Positions 19,497-26,440 of a DNA stretch of 64,000 nt are shown one piece after another. Numbering within the stretch: the stretch's first letter is position 1; each line of letters begins with the position of its first letter. Origin of the DNA: DAORHV01 sp964448405 (lineage in GTDB: Bacteria; Patescibacteriota; Gracilibacteria; Peribacterales; Peribacteraceae); assembly GCA_964448405.1 (NCBI GenBank), contig CAYUVW010000003.1:1-64000 (forward strand). The letters run 5' to 3'. A model generated the notes under the pieces. It was given only the letters and a program-made list of their open reading frames with translations, had not been told where the DNA came from and searched no databases. The position numbers were made by a program, and so were the translations under genes.

Positions 19497-19778
19497 TTAC
19501 TGCATCCATTTACGGAAGAAGCCGCGCGTGGTGCGTTTGCTGTTCCGTCGGAAGTCCATGACCACATCCCTCAGCGATACCAGTCCCCAAACAGCGTTTA
19601 AGACCGCGAACGGATAGCTAGAAAGGAGCAATGCGTACCATACCAGCAGCACTCCTCCAGCCATGTTGCACAGGTCGTAAATGAAGTAATCGTCTTTCCA
19701 GAGATGCAGCTGATTGAGCACGAATGCCAGCAGCAGCAATGTTGCGCCCACGACGCCGATGAGTGTGGTAAGAGTCAT
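19497..19778 (-). CDS. CBU_0592-like small membrane protein
   Basis: 93 residues from ATG 19778 (MTLTTLIGVVGATLLLLAFV); an ATG 12 nt upstream is possible. Three hydrophobic segments and the pattern YFIYDLCNMAGGVLLVWYA ... AVWGLVSLRDVVMD resemble the small CBU_0592-type membrane proteins found in many Proteobacteria and CPR genomes, whose function is unknown. A basic tail (RRNSKRTTRGFFRKW) is predicted cytoplasmic. TATGCT lies 7 nt upstream of the chosen start. It is the first of two membrane-protein genes on this strand. Confidence 0.6.
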   Translation of the reverse strand: MTLTTLIGVVGATLLLLAFVLNQLHLWKDDYFIYDLCNMAGGVLLVWYALLLSSYPFAVLNAVWGLVSLRDVVMDFRRNSKRTTRGFFRKWMQ

Positions 19779-19834
19779 GTGAGCCAGCATAAGCCAACGG
19801 GCCTTTCGGCTGCGTTGTGAAAAAACATGAAATA

Positions 19835-19843
19835 TGCTACAAT
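19835..19843 (+). promoter_or_regulatory. extended -10, leaderless start for the 19850 gene
   Basis: TGC-TACAAT ends 6 nt before the ATG at 19850. Confidence 0.55.
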
Positions 19844-19849
19844 GATCCG

Positions 19850-20647
19850 ATGTCATTCAAGACAAACATCCTCCAATCTCACACGTTCCGACAGCTTGCC
19901 GGTGCTTCTATTGGCATGCTTGTCGCCGGTGTGTTGTATGTCGGCATCGAGCAAATCGGCAGTATGAAGCTGGGCGCCATGCTCGTGCAACCGAACACCA
20001 CCGTCTCCGAAAACGCAGATAAGGTGGCAACCGCACACGAAACGATCGATGACGACACCGCTCGTCGCCTCGGCCAGCGCGCACAGGCTGTTTCCGATCA
20101 AATGAAGCAGTACACCGCCATGGTGCAGCCGCAGGTGGCTACGACTGAATTGCAGCAACACACGCAGGCTCGTTTGTCCCAGCGCCAGCAACAGCTATCG
20201 ACCTTTGCCACGAATCAGGCGGCACACGCTGCGGCACCGGTGTACGCCGGAAATCCCGACGGCCCCGTCGACCAGCTCACTCGTTTGGCACAACGCGCTG
20301 AACAGGCCCGCCAGCTGCGAGAGGAAACGCTGGCCGCTAACGTCGCTGCAAAAACGCCGGCTGAGCCGTTGGACCTTGCGGCACTCGTGAAGTCCGTGAA
20401 AGAAAATCCCGTCACAGCCTCCAGTGCTGCAAGCGCACCGGAAACCATCGTAGCCGCAGCGGAGAAAGAGACGCTGCATTCCGGCGCACCGCTGGCAAGC
20501 ACGAGCATTGTAAATCCCCCCAAGCGCCTTACCAGCTCGGGTGCAAAAGAGAACATGTTGGCACTCATGACATTGGCCGGTTGCATCGGCATGTATCTGT
20601 CGGATCCGCTTCGTCGCTCACGCCTTCTCGCATTGGTGACTCGGTAG
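19850..20647 (+). CDS. bitopic Ala/Gln-rich envelope protein, unknown
   Basis: 265 residues. A hydrophobic segment near the N-terminus (about 17-37) and another near the C-terminus (about 238-256, MLALMTLAGCIGMYL) flank a long, hydrophilic, helix-prone region rich in Ala, Gln and Glu (for example QARLSQRQQQLSTFATNQ). This suggests a loop or coiled coil on one side of the membrane, tethered at both ends. No domain recognised. The prepilin peptidase gene follows 33 nt downstream with its own -10 element, so a link to pilus assembly is possible but unproven. Confidence 0.6.
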   Translation: MSFKTNILQSHTFRQLAGASIGMLVAGVLYVGIEQIGSMKLGAMLVQPNTTVSENADKVATAHETIDDDTARRLGQRAQAVSDQMKQYTAMVQPQVATTELQQHTQARLSQRQQQLSTFATNQAAHAAAPVYAGNPDGPVDQLTRLAQRAEQARQLREETLAANVAAKTPAEPLDLAALVKSVKENPVTASSAASAPETIVAAAEKETLHSGAPLASTSIVNPPKRLTSSGAKENMLALMTLAGCIGMYLSDPLRRSRLLALVTR

Positions 20648-20667
20648 GAAATTCCCGCCGTTCGCAG

Positions 20668-20673
20668 TAGCAT
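20668..20673 (+). promoter_or_regulatory. -10 element for prepilin peptidase
   Basis: TAGCAT ends 7 nt before the ATG at 20681. Confidence 0.4.
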
Positions 20674-20680
20674 AGGCTCC

Positions 20681-21430
20681 ATGTCGAGCCCGCTTTTCGT
20701 GCCCTTCTTCGCGGCAATCGGACTGATCTTGGGGAGTTTCGGCAACGTACTGATCCTGCGCTACGGCTCCAAAAATTGGGTCGGAGGCCGTTCCAAATGC
20801 CCGCGTTGCAAGCACCAATTGGCGTGGTACGACCTTCTTCCGGTGGCCAGTTTCGTACTGCTCGGTGGCAAGTGCCGCTCCTGCGGTAAGCCCATCTCCG
20901 CGCAATACCCGTGTATCGAGCTGACTTCCGCTGCCGTGTTTTTGCTGGCGCTCAATCGCATTCCCGACCAGCCGCTGCTGGCCATGCTCTCCGGCATCAT
21001 TTTGTACATGCTGCTGATCACGGCGGTTGTAGATGCCAAGCATCATCAAATACCCGATATCTTCAGCATCGTCATCGCTATCGCTGGATTGGTATCCGTC
21101 GCGCTGTTCGGCTCAATGCAAGATGCGCTCATGGGCATGCTTGTCGGAGCCGGATGGTTCGGTTGGCAGTGGCTCCTGAGTCGCGGCACATGGGTCGGCA
21201 GCGGCGACATTTTGCTCGCAGGGGCGCTTGGACTATGGCTCGGCTTCTGGCCGACCATCGCCATGTTGGTGCTTGCGTACGGCAGCGGCGCAATAACGGC
21301 CGCCGTTCTCTTGGCGCGAGGGGATATCCGCATGAAAAACACGCACCTCGGTTTTGCGCCGTTCATGGCTGTCGGAACGGTGATGTCGTTCTTGGGTGCC
21401 GCGGATTGGTATCTGTCGCTTCTGCGCTAG
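20681..21430 (+). CDS. pilD: type IV prepilin peptidase / N-methyltransferase
   Basis: 249 residues, polytopic. The enzyme cleaves the leader of type IV prepilins and methylates the new N-terminus. The N-terminal A24-N domain has the zinc-binding pairs CPRC and CRSC (about 40-70). The aspartyl protease residues are in ITAVVDAKHHQIPD (about 112-125) and WVGSGDILLAGALGLWLG (about 170-187). Methylation and cleavage domains both look complete. No pilin or pil assembly gene is in the window, so its substrates are elsewhere. Confidence 0.95.
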   Translation: MSSPLFVPFFAAIGLILGSFGNVLILRYGSKNWVGGRSKCPRCKHQLAWYDLLPVASFVLLGGKCRSCGKPISAQYPCIELTSAAVFLLALNRIPDQPLLAMLSGIILYMLLITAVVDAKHHQIPDIFSIVIAIAGLVSVALFGSMQDALMGMLVGAGWFGWQWLLSRGTWVGSGDILLAGALGLWLGFWPTIAMLVLAYGSGAITAAVLLARGDIRMKNTHLGFAPFMAVGTVMSFLGAADWYLSLLR

Positions 21431-21436
21431 CCCATA

Positions 21437-21574
21437 TACAAAACAAGGCCCTGTATCTCTGGAGACGAACGTTTCGTCTGTCCGCAGGGATACAGGGCCT
21501 TCTATACCAACTAGGACTGCTGCACGTCTCACGAGGAGAATGCCCCCCTTGCGGGGAAATCCGTAATGTTGGCC
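21437..21574 (-). ncRNA. candidate structured ncRNA with its own promoter and terminator
   Basis: About 138 nt on the minus strand, no ORF. A near-consensus promoter precedes it (-35 TTGACA 21604-21609, 18-nt spacer, -10 TATTAT 21580-21585). The 5' part can fold: CCAAC (21568-21572) pairs with GTTGG (21507-21511), enclosing a CCCC-GCAA-GGGG hairpin with a GNRA tetraloop (21545-21556) and further short stems. A long hairpin then ends in GTTTTGT. The layout resembles an aptamer plus terminator, but no gene lies downstream on this strand because pilD converges. I do not recognise the family. Confidence 0.5.
21445..21501. terminator. long bidirectional hairpin between pilD and the candidate ncRNA
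   Basis: A perfect 13-bp stem AAGGCCCTGTATC/GATACAGGGCCTT encloses a second 7-bp stem AGACGAA-CGT-TTCGTCT. On the minus strand GTTTTGT follows; on the plus strand TCTATACC follows. It likely terminates both pilD and the candidate ncRNA. Confidence 0.65.
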
Positions 21575-21579
21575 TGGTT

Positions 21580-21609
21580 ATAATACAATACATTATGAAG
21601 CATTGTCAA
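21580..21609 (-). promoter_or_regulatory. strong sigma-70-like promoter for the candidate ncRNA
   Basis: TTGACA, 18 nt, TATTAT on the minus strand; predicted +1 at about 21574. It is the only perfect -35 paired with a 5/6 -10 noticed in this window. Confidence 0.55.
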
Positions 21610-21661
21610 TGAGTCTGGACATCAATTTCACCGCATCCAGACGAGGAAAAGACAAAAAGGC

Positions 21662-21670
21662 TGCTAAACT
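21662..21670 (+). promoter_or_regulatory. extended -10, leaderless start for smpB
   Basis: TGC-TAAACT ends 6 nt before the ATG at 21677. A separate inverted repeat GTCTGGA/TCCAGAC lies at 21613-21642. Confidence 0.55.
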
Positions 21671-21676
21671 GGTTGC

Positions 21677-22117
21677 ATGAAGACCGTGGCGCAGAACCGC
21701 AAGGCCAGATTCGACTACGAGATCGTCGAAACGGTGGAAGCGGGACTGGTTCTCACCGGCCCAGAAGTAAAATCGTGCCGGCTCGGACAGGTGAGTCTGA
21801 CCGGATCGTACGTCTCGTTTTTGCGCGGCACCCCGGTCCTGAAGGCGGCCAAAATCGCGCAGTACAAATTCGCCAACGGCCTGGACGCCTACGACCCAGG
21901 ACGCGACCGTCCGTTGCTGCTACGCAAATCGGAACTCAACCGCCTAATCGGCGCATCGGCCGAAAAGGGCATGGCGATCATCCCGCTGGAAGTCCACGCC
22001 GGGAAGTTCATTAAAGTACTGATCGGGCTGGGGCGCGGACGGAAGCGTTTGGATAAGCGCCAAGTCATAAAAGATCGTGACATGGATCGCCGCATGCGTA
22101 CGGGGAAGGACATGTAA
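21677..22117 (+). CDS. smpB: tmRNA-binding protein SmpB
   Basis: 146 residues, normal length. SmpB delivers tmRNA to stalled ribosomes. Diagnostic motifs: NRKARFDYEIVETVEAGLVL (about 6-25), TGPEVKSCRLGQVSLTGSYV (about 26-45), and the basic C-terminus with GRGRKRLDKRQVIKDRDMDR, the tail that reads the empty mRNA channel. No tmRNA gene was found nearby. recR follows after 54 nt with its own -10 element. Confidence 0.97.
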   Translation: MKTVAQNRKARFDYEIVETVEAGLVLTGPEVKSCRLGQVSLTGSYVSFLRGTPVLKAAKIAQYKFANGLDAYDPGRDRPLLLRKSELNRLIGASAEKGMAIIPLEVHAGKFIKVLIGLGRGRKRLDKRQVIKDRDMDRRMRTGKDM

Positions 22118-22157
22118 TCCAAGGCGTTTTTGGATTTGGATTTTCGGCGTTCCCGCC

Positions 22158-22163
22158 TACCAT
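22158..22163 (+). promoter_or_regulatory. -10 element for recR
   Basis: TACCAT ends 8 nt before the ATG at 22172; it supports that start over an upstream in-frame codon at 22130. Confidence 0.4.
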
Positions 22164-22171
22164 GCCTCCGC

Positions 22172-22768
22172 ATGAGTCTGCTTCCGCCGCAAATCAAAAA
22201 GGCCGTCGAAGAATTCAGTAAGTTGCCCGGCATCGGGCCAAAGTCCGCCGAACGGCTGACGTTCCATTTGCTGCGCTCGTCCAAAGCCTCGCCGGATGCA
22301 CTAGGCAACGCACTGCTGGCACTCAAGCGTGATCTGAAGTACTGCAAGCAGTGCCAGATGATTACATTGGAGGACCTCTGCGAGACCTGCAACGACTCCA
22401 CACGCGACACAGCCAGTATCCTGGTGGTGGAAGAGCCTCTGGAGGTCATCGCCTTCGAGAAGGCCGGTTACAAGGGCGTGTATCACGTGCTGCACGGTGT
22501 GCTGTCGCCTATCGACGGCATGGGACCCGAGCAATTGCGCCTGAAGGAATTGATTGATCGTTGCCAGGACGGTGCAATTACCGAAGTCGTTATTGCAACG
22601 AACTTGGACGTGGAAGGCGAAGCCACCGCAACGTACATCAAGCAGCAGCTGGCTGGCCGCGTGAAGACCGTCACGCGCCTGGCTCACGGTTTGCCCATGG
22701 GGGCCGACATCGAATTCGCGGACCAGGTGACCCTGCGCGAGGCATTGGCTGGACGCCGCATGGCATAA
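22172..22768 (+). CDS. recR: recombination mediator RecR
   Basis: 198 residues, full length. RecR helps load RecA on gaps and at stalled forks. The N-terminal helix-hairpin-helix has LPGIGPKSAERLTFHLL (about 16-32). The zinc finger follows as CKQC..CETC (about 57-72). The Toprim domain has ILVVEEPLEV and the LKELIDRCQ/TEVVIATNLDVEGEATA region. The C-terminal Walker B-like segment VTRLAHGLPMGADIEFADQVTL is intact. It precedes a strong hairpin shared with the convergent gene. Confidence 0.97.
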   Translation: MSLLPPQIKKAVEEFSKLPGIGPKSAERLTFHLLRSSKASPDALGNALLALKRDLKYCKQCQMITLEDLCETCNDSTRDTASILVVEEPLEVIAFEKAGYKGVYHVLHGVLSPIDGMGPEQLRLKELIDRCQDGAITEVVIATNLDVEGEATATYIKQQLAGRVKTVTRLAHGLPMGADIEFADQVTLREALAGRRMA

Positions 22769-22794
22769 AAAAGGACCCGTCAGACGGGTCCTTT
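22767..22794 (-). terminator. intrinsic terminator for the 22816-23154 gene
   Basis: A perfect 11-bp stem AAAGGACCCGT/ACGGGTCCTTT with a 3-nt loop. On the minus strand it runs into six Ts, a textbook terminator. It lies only 1 nt after the recR stop and may stall plus-strand transcripts too. Confidence 0.85.
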
Positions 22795-22815
22795 CGGCCA
22801 TAAAAAGTTCTTGTA

Positions 22816-23154
22816 TTAGGTCGGAATCGTTCCGGCACGCAACTGGTCGACAACGGACTTCTGAGTCGCAGCATCTGGAGCTAGGTTGCGCATGCCATCG
22901 ATGGCATAACGGAAGCGAGCAGCATTTGCGGTAAGACCCCAGCCCAGTTTCGCGCCGCGCTCGCCAAGAAAGCTCGGCATGTTATGAACAGTGCCTTTAA
23001 TTGCAGCGCCACCGAGTGTGTAGGCGCCGGCACCCGCGGCACCCAGCAATCCGAGTGTGAGCAAAAGCTTGCCCTTGTGACGATTCAGAAAACTTTTCAC
23101 GCCACTGCGCTGCTCTGGAGGTGAATCGCGGAGAACTTCAGGATTTCTAGACAT
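22816..23154 (-). CDS. small single-pass membrane protein, unknown
   Basis: 112 residues. A basic, hydrophilic N-terminus (SGVKSFLNRHKGK) precedes one hydrophobic, Gly/Ala-rich helix (about 30-52, LLLTLGLLGAAGAGAYTLGG), then a mildly charged C-terminal region that is probably outside. No family recognised. The leader is TTTCTCCTCAACACC before the ATG, with no Shine-Dalgarno. It is the second gene after 23191-23610 on this strand and ends at a strong terminator. Confidence 0.6.
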   Translation of the reverse strand: MSRNPEVLRDSPPEQRSGVKSFLNRHKGKLLLTLGLLGAAGAGAYTLGGAAIKGTVHNMPSFLGERGAKLGWGLTANAARFRYAIDGMRNLAPDAATQKSVVDQLRAGTIPT

Positions 23155-23190
23155 GGTGTTGAGGAGAAAGCGAATAGTGAGAAAGACTGA

Positions 23191-23610
23191 CTATTTGGAG
23201 GAATTCACGGTCAGAACGCGGTGACGTGCAACGGAAAGAGTTGCAAGGGCCTCTGCAGCGTCTTTGTCCAAAGAATCGCTCTGCAACGAGATTTCGATGA
23301 GTGCGGAAATGCCGCAAGCACCAATGCTGAACAGCAGCACGTCCAGTGCTCCGTCCGACAACGTGTCGAAGGAGAAATCATTGACGTCGCCGCTCTTCGT
23401 GAACTTCTCCAACATCGCCTTCACCTCGGGGTACTTGTCGTACGAAGCCTTGGAAAGGCGTTCCACGAGTTCTTCTTCAGACTCATAGGACTCCAGGGTC
23501 TCGCTCTCAACGCGACCGGAAAACAGCGCCTGAACATTCGGCGAGAGCTTGGTAAGAAGCGCCTGCTCCTCTTTGGTAAGGAGGACCTTCGTCGTAGCTT
23601 TTGCAGCCAT
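23191..23610 (-). CDS. soluble acidic helical protein, unknown
   Basis: 139 residues. Predominantly alpha-helical and acidic (ESETLESYESEEELVERLSK, about 35-54). A hydrophobic patch GALDVLLFSIGACGISALIE (about 88-107) contains the only cysteine and might be a buried core or peripheral membrane helix. No family recognised. A strong extended -10 (TGG-TATACT) lies about 28 nt upstream, followed by the C-rich leader TTTCCCCCTCCCGTTCC. Confidence 0.6.
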   Translation of the reverse strand: MAAKATTKVLLTKEEQALLTKLSPNVQALFSGRVESETLESYESEEELVERLSKASYDKYPEVKAMLEKFTKSGDVNDFSFDTLSDGALDVLLFSIGACGISALIEISLQSDSLDKDAAEALATLSVARHRVLTVNSSK

Positions 23611-23638
23611 GGAACGGGAGGGGGAAAGTATTTGATCC

Positions 23639-23647
23639 AGTATACCA
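23639..23647 (-). promoter_or_regulatory. extended -10 for the 23191-23610 gene
   Basis: TGG-TATACT on the minus strand, about 28 nt before the ATG. Confidence 0.55.
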
Positions 23648-23686
23648 AAAAACGGCTAAATTCGCAAGAAATCGGCTCCAGGAGCC

Positions 23687-24067
23687 TTAACTGTCAAGGA
23701 GGCTGCTTTTGTATTTGTGCGGCTCGTGGGCAGCTAAGCGCTCGACCGGACACGGCAAATCGGCATCCGAAACACCGGGAGGCAGACGCTGGTCGTAGCC
23801 AAGGAGAATGAGGTCGGGCGTGAACTTGCGGATCGGCGACAGAAAATCCTGGTCATCTCCCAGGCGTACGTTCGCATCCGGAAACGCCGTCTTGATTGCC
23901 GCCACCCGAACACGTTCGTCGTAATGGGGCGGCTTGCCTTTAATGCGCTCCACATTGGCATCACGTGCAACAATGACAGTCACGTTGCCGCGCTTCAGGG
24001 CTTCCTGCAGGACGAATGTGTGGCCGGGGTGGAACTTATCGAACGTTCCGAAGATCATCACTTTCAT
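23687..24067 (-). CDS. cytidylyltransferase-like nucleotidyltransferase
   Basis: 126 residues. Single-domain HIGH-superfamily nucleotidyltransferase: MKVMIFGTFDKFHPGHTFVL carries the GTFDxxHxGH signature, and PDLILLGYDQR matches the C-terminal motif of glycerol-3-phosphate cytidylyltransferase and archaeal-type FAD synthase (RibL). ERIKGKPPHYDERVRVAAIK matches the middle motif. Length fits either; the substrate (glycerol-3-P for teichoic acid-like polymers, or FMN) cannot be decided by eye. TATCCT ends 6 nt before the ATG. The gene follows the PP2C-like gene on the same strand. Confidence 0.85.
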   Translation of the reverse strand: MKVMIFGTFDKFHPGHTFVLQEALKRGNVTVIVARDANVERIKGKPPHYDERVRVAAIKTAFPDANVRLGDDQDFLSPIRKFTPDLILLGYDQRLPPGVSDADLPCPVERLAAHEPHKYKSSLLDS

Positions 24068-24073
24068 GCGCTC

Positions 24074-24079
24074 AGGATA
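24074..24079 (-). promoter_or_regulatory. -10 element, leaderless start for nucleotidyltransferase
   Basis: TATCCT on the minus strand, 6 nt before the ATG at 24067. Confidence 0.5.
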
Positions 24080-24106
24080 CAGGAAAGAGCGCTCCTCGGA
24101 CTCATC

Positions 24107-24131
24107 GGATTCCGCGGTTTTTTCGGAATCC
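24107..24131 (-). terminator. hairpin after the PP2C-like gene
   Basis: GGATTCCG/CGGAATCC, a perfect 8-bp stem with a 9-nt loop, starts 2 nt after the stop codon. No U-tract follows on the minus strand. Confidence 0.45.
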
Positions 24132-24133
24132 TG

Positions 24134-26176
24134 TTAGTTGGCCTGCAAATCGATGGCGTACAACTTCTTCTCGTCCAGGACGTACAGACGAGTGTCGCTC
24201 TCATCGACGAACACGTCTTTCAGTTTGCCGACCTGATCGGAGTCGAGCACGAACTGCTTCAGGTAGAGCGAATCACCCAGGTCACCGTCGTTGGTCGTGA
24301 CCACAATGCGCTTGTTGTCCGGATCCATGAAGTAGAAGTTACCGGTGGCCGACGACTTGAAGATCTTGGTAACGCCGTCCAAAGCGCCGGGTGGCAAGTT
24401 GCGGATGGTAAACGGCTGCTTTTCACCGCGCAACAACTTGAGCACTTCGCGCGTACCGGGCTCGCCGGGAGCCTTGCCAACAGAAACGTCCTTCAACACG
24501 TATGCCGGACCGGTGATGGTCATGTCCAACGCACCACTCAGGTCGCCATTCACATTGTATTCAGCCGGCGGTCCGTAGCGGCTGGAAAGGCGCTCGTACT
24601 TGTAAATTTGCTTGCGCTCGGGAGCCAAAATATAGAGGTATCGCAGATACGTTTTCAGGTCGACACCGGTCACCCAGCCGGCCGGATCTTCGGTCTTCAT
24701 GGTGATCGGCTGACCGTTGATGAGCTCGATGATGCTGTTGCCGGTCGTGAGGAATACGCGGCTCTGGAAGCGCGGGAACACCACGCCCTCCAAAAGAAGT
24801 TCTTCCGTAGAAATACGATCGCTGGGTTCAACGGAATTCAGTGAAACGCGGTACAAATCCTGGCGATCGTAGACGATGAACTCACCGTTCGGCAGACCCA
24901 TGAAGCCCTGTGCGACGATATCGGGCTTCTTGGCGCTCAAGTTGGCCATGACGCGCGGCGGAACCACGCGCACGACTTTGTTCATTTCTTCGCGCTTGGA
25001 TTTAATGCGGTCCAATAATTCCAACGCCTCGCTGCGGAACAATCCGCTCTCGTTGCTCATGACTTGGCGTGCGCGGTCCTCGGCACGTTGCAAAATGGCA
25101 TTGGCACTGTCGGCGTCGCCGGCCAACTGACGGTTGTCCGCAGTCGAAATATCCGTGTTGATCTGCGCAACCAGCGCGGCAAGCTCGCCCCTGTTCTGGC
25201 TCTTTTGACTGGAAAGCGACAATTGAATGGTCATCCAGGCGATCAGGAACACGGCGGCGGCTCCGGCCAACAACAGCAGGTGTGCGCGACGCTTGCGATC
25301 GGGATCGTGGAGATCGGCGGCAAATTTATCGATGAGTACGCTGACGCGGCCTTTGACGTTCTTCGCCTTGCCCTTCATGACATTGCGCATGCCGGCCGGT
25401 GCTTTGATTGCCGCAAAAGACGGCAGCGGAATGTTGCGCAGCATCTCTACAAACGACGATGCGGACTTAGCGGCACCGCGACGACTGCGCTCGCGTTGCG
25501 CAACCGGCAAACGACCGCGGCCAGCCTTTGCCTCGCCGTTGCCGCCGGCCAATGCCACTTGCGGATGCGAATGAATGGCAATGTGTGCGACACATGCGAC
25601 TTCACGCTCGGCTTCGAGTTGTGACGTAATGCCTTTCACGGTGTCTCCGCCACGTGCCACGATTTGCGCAAGTTGTGCCGGTGTAATGGCGCGGAGCAAG
25701 CGCTGGGTACTGATGACGATATGGTCGCGCTCCTGCACCGGGCCGCTGACAATGTGCATGAATGCTTGTGGCGGCTTACCGCGCGAGTACTCGGTGATTT
25801 GAGCGGCAGATCCATCGCGCACCAAGTACGCCTCGCTGCGGCCAATGTGCGACAAATGCAGATTGCCGTTCTGCTCCATGACACCGACGATGGCATGCAC
25901 TTCGCTGACCGTGTCGCTGAGCATGAAGCCTTTCAGGAGCCCGTTGAGTTCCTTTAATGCACTCTCCAGGCGAGAGTAGGCTTCTCCTTCACCCTCCATA
26001 ACAACGTGCGTAAGCACGTTCACGCATTCCTCGCGCAGGTGATCTGCACCCTCTTCTTTGCCCTCGCTGTGAATTAAGATGAAAACGCGATCGCTTTTGG
26101 CGTCGCCCAAAACAACCGGTACAAGGACCGTTCCCGAAGGGGCTTTTGTTTGCCCCGTGGAAACATCAAGTTTCAT
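24134..26176 (-). CDS. PP2C-like domain, membrane helix and extracytoplasmic propeller-like domain
   Basis: 680 residues from ATG 26176. The N-terminal part (about 1-230) follows the PPM/PP2C outline: AIVGVMEQNGNLHLSHIGRS then EAYLVRDG, and ERDHIVISTQRLLRAITPAQ. The metal-binding DGxGG motif is replaced by IHSEGKEEG, so phosphatase activity is doubtful. A basic linker (about 230-305) leads to one membrane helix (about 307-330, LLLLAGAAAVFLIAWMTIQL). A coiled coil (to about 400) and a beta-rich C-terminal half with repeated YxLD/Y(I/V)Lx blades, resembling a propeller, follow. It may be a transmembrane sensor or scaffold. It is divergent from rnj. Confidence 0.7.
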   Translation of the reverse strand: MKLDVSTGQTKAPSGTVLVPVVLGDAKSDRVFILIHSEGKEEGADHLREECVNVLTHVVMEGEGEAYSRLESALKELNGLLKGFMLSDTVSEVHAIVGVMEQNGNLHLSHIGRSEAYLVRDGSAAQITEYSRGKPPQAFMHIVSGPVQERDHIVISTQRLLRAITPAQLAQIVARGGDTVKGITSQLEAEREVACVAHIAIHSHPQVALAGGNGEAKAGRGRLPVAQRERSRRGAAKSASSFVEMLRNIPLPSFAAIKAPAGMRNVMKGKAKNVKGRVSVLIDKFAADLHDPDRKRRAHLLLLAGAAAVFLIAWMTIQLSLSSQKSQNRGELAALVAQINTDISTADNRQLAGDADSANAILQRAEDRARQVMSNESGLFRSEALELLDRIKSKREEMNKVVRVVPPRVMANLSAKKPDIVAQGFMGLPNGEFIVYDRQDLYRVSLNSVEPSDRISTEELLLEGVVFPRFQSRVFLTTGNSIIELINGQPITMKTEDPAGWVTGVDLKTYLRYLYILAPERKQIYKYERLSSRYGPPAEYNVNGDLSGALDMTITGPAYVLKDVSVGKAPGEPGTREVLKLLRGEKQPFTIRNLPPGALDGVTKIFKSSATGNFYFMDPDNKRIVVTTNDGDLGDSLYLKQFVLDSDQVGKLKDVFVDESDTRLYVLDEKKLYAIDLQAN

Positions 26177-26186
26177 ACAGGTAAGG

Positions 26187-26192
26187 AGGCTA
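26187..26192 (-). promoter_or_regulatory. -10 element for the PP2C-like gene
   Basis: TAGCCT on the minus strand, 10 nt before the ATG at 26176. Confidence 0.35.
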
Positions 26193-26426
26193 CACGCGAC
26201 CGTGTGTACGATCAAGAAGCGCGCCTCGACAACGGGGCCGCCAGAAATCGCAGTGATAGACCGCCGCCCATGTTCGCAGCCCGGTTCTTCCGGGCCTTGT
26301 GAAACCGAATGCAAAAATAGCAAACTAATTTTTTGTTGTTTTTAAGCCAAAAAATGAACCACACGACAAAAATGACATTGCCAAGAATGCTTTCCAGGAG
26401 TACTGTGAAGGTATTCTATTTTTTCT
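26193..26426. other. divergent intergenic region upstream of rnj
   Basis: No convincing gene. It holds a GC hairpin (GCCCGG-TTCTT-CCGGGC around 26278-26294) and an AT-only inverted repeat ATTTTTTG/CAAAAAAT (26328-26355). Such AT-rich leader sequence before an RNase gene could be an autoregulatory cleavage region; that is speculation. Confidence 0.3.
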
Positions 26427-26432
26427 TATTCT
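26427..26432 (+). promoter_or_regulatory. -10 element for rnj
   Basis: TATTCT ends 8 nt before the GTG start at 26441. Confidence 0.4.
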
Positions 26433-26440
26433 AAAACCTA

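Noticed and set aside
21437..21574. SRP RNA or tmRNA identity for the structured RNA
   Set aside because: It lacks the GGAA-loop helix 8 signature of SRP RNA, and has neither the length nor a tRNA-like CCA end of tmRNA.
26177..26323. N-terminal extension of the PP2C-like protein to 26323
   Set aside because: The extra 49 residues do not fit the fold, and a -10-like hexamer lies 10 nt before the ATG at 26176.
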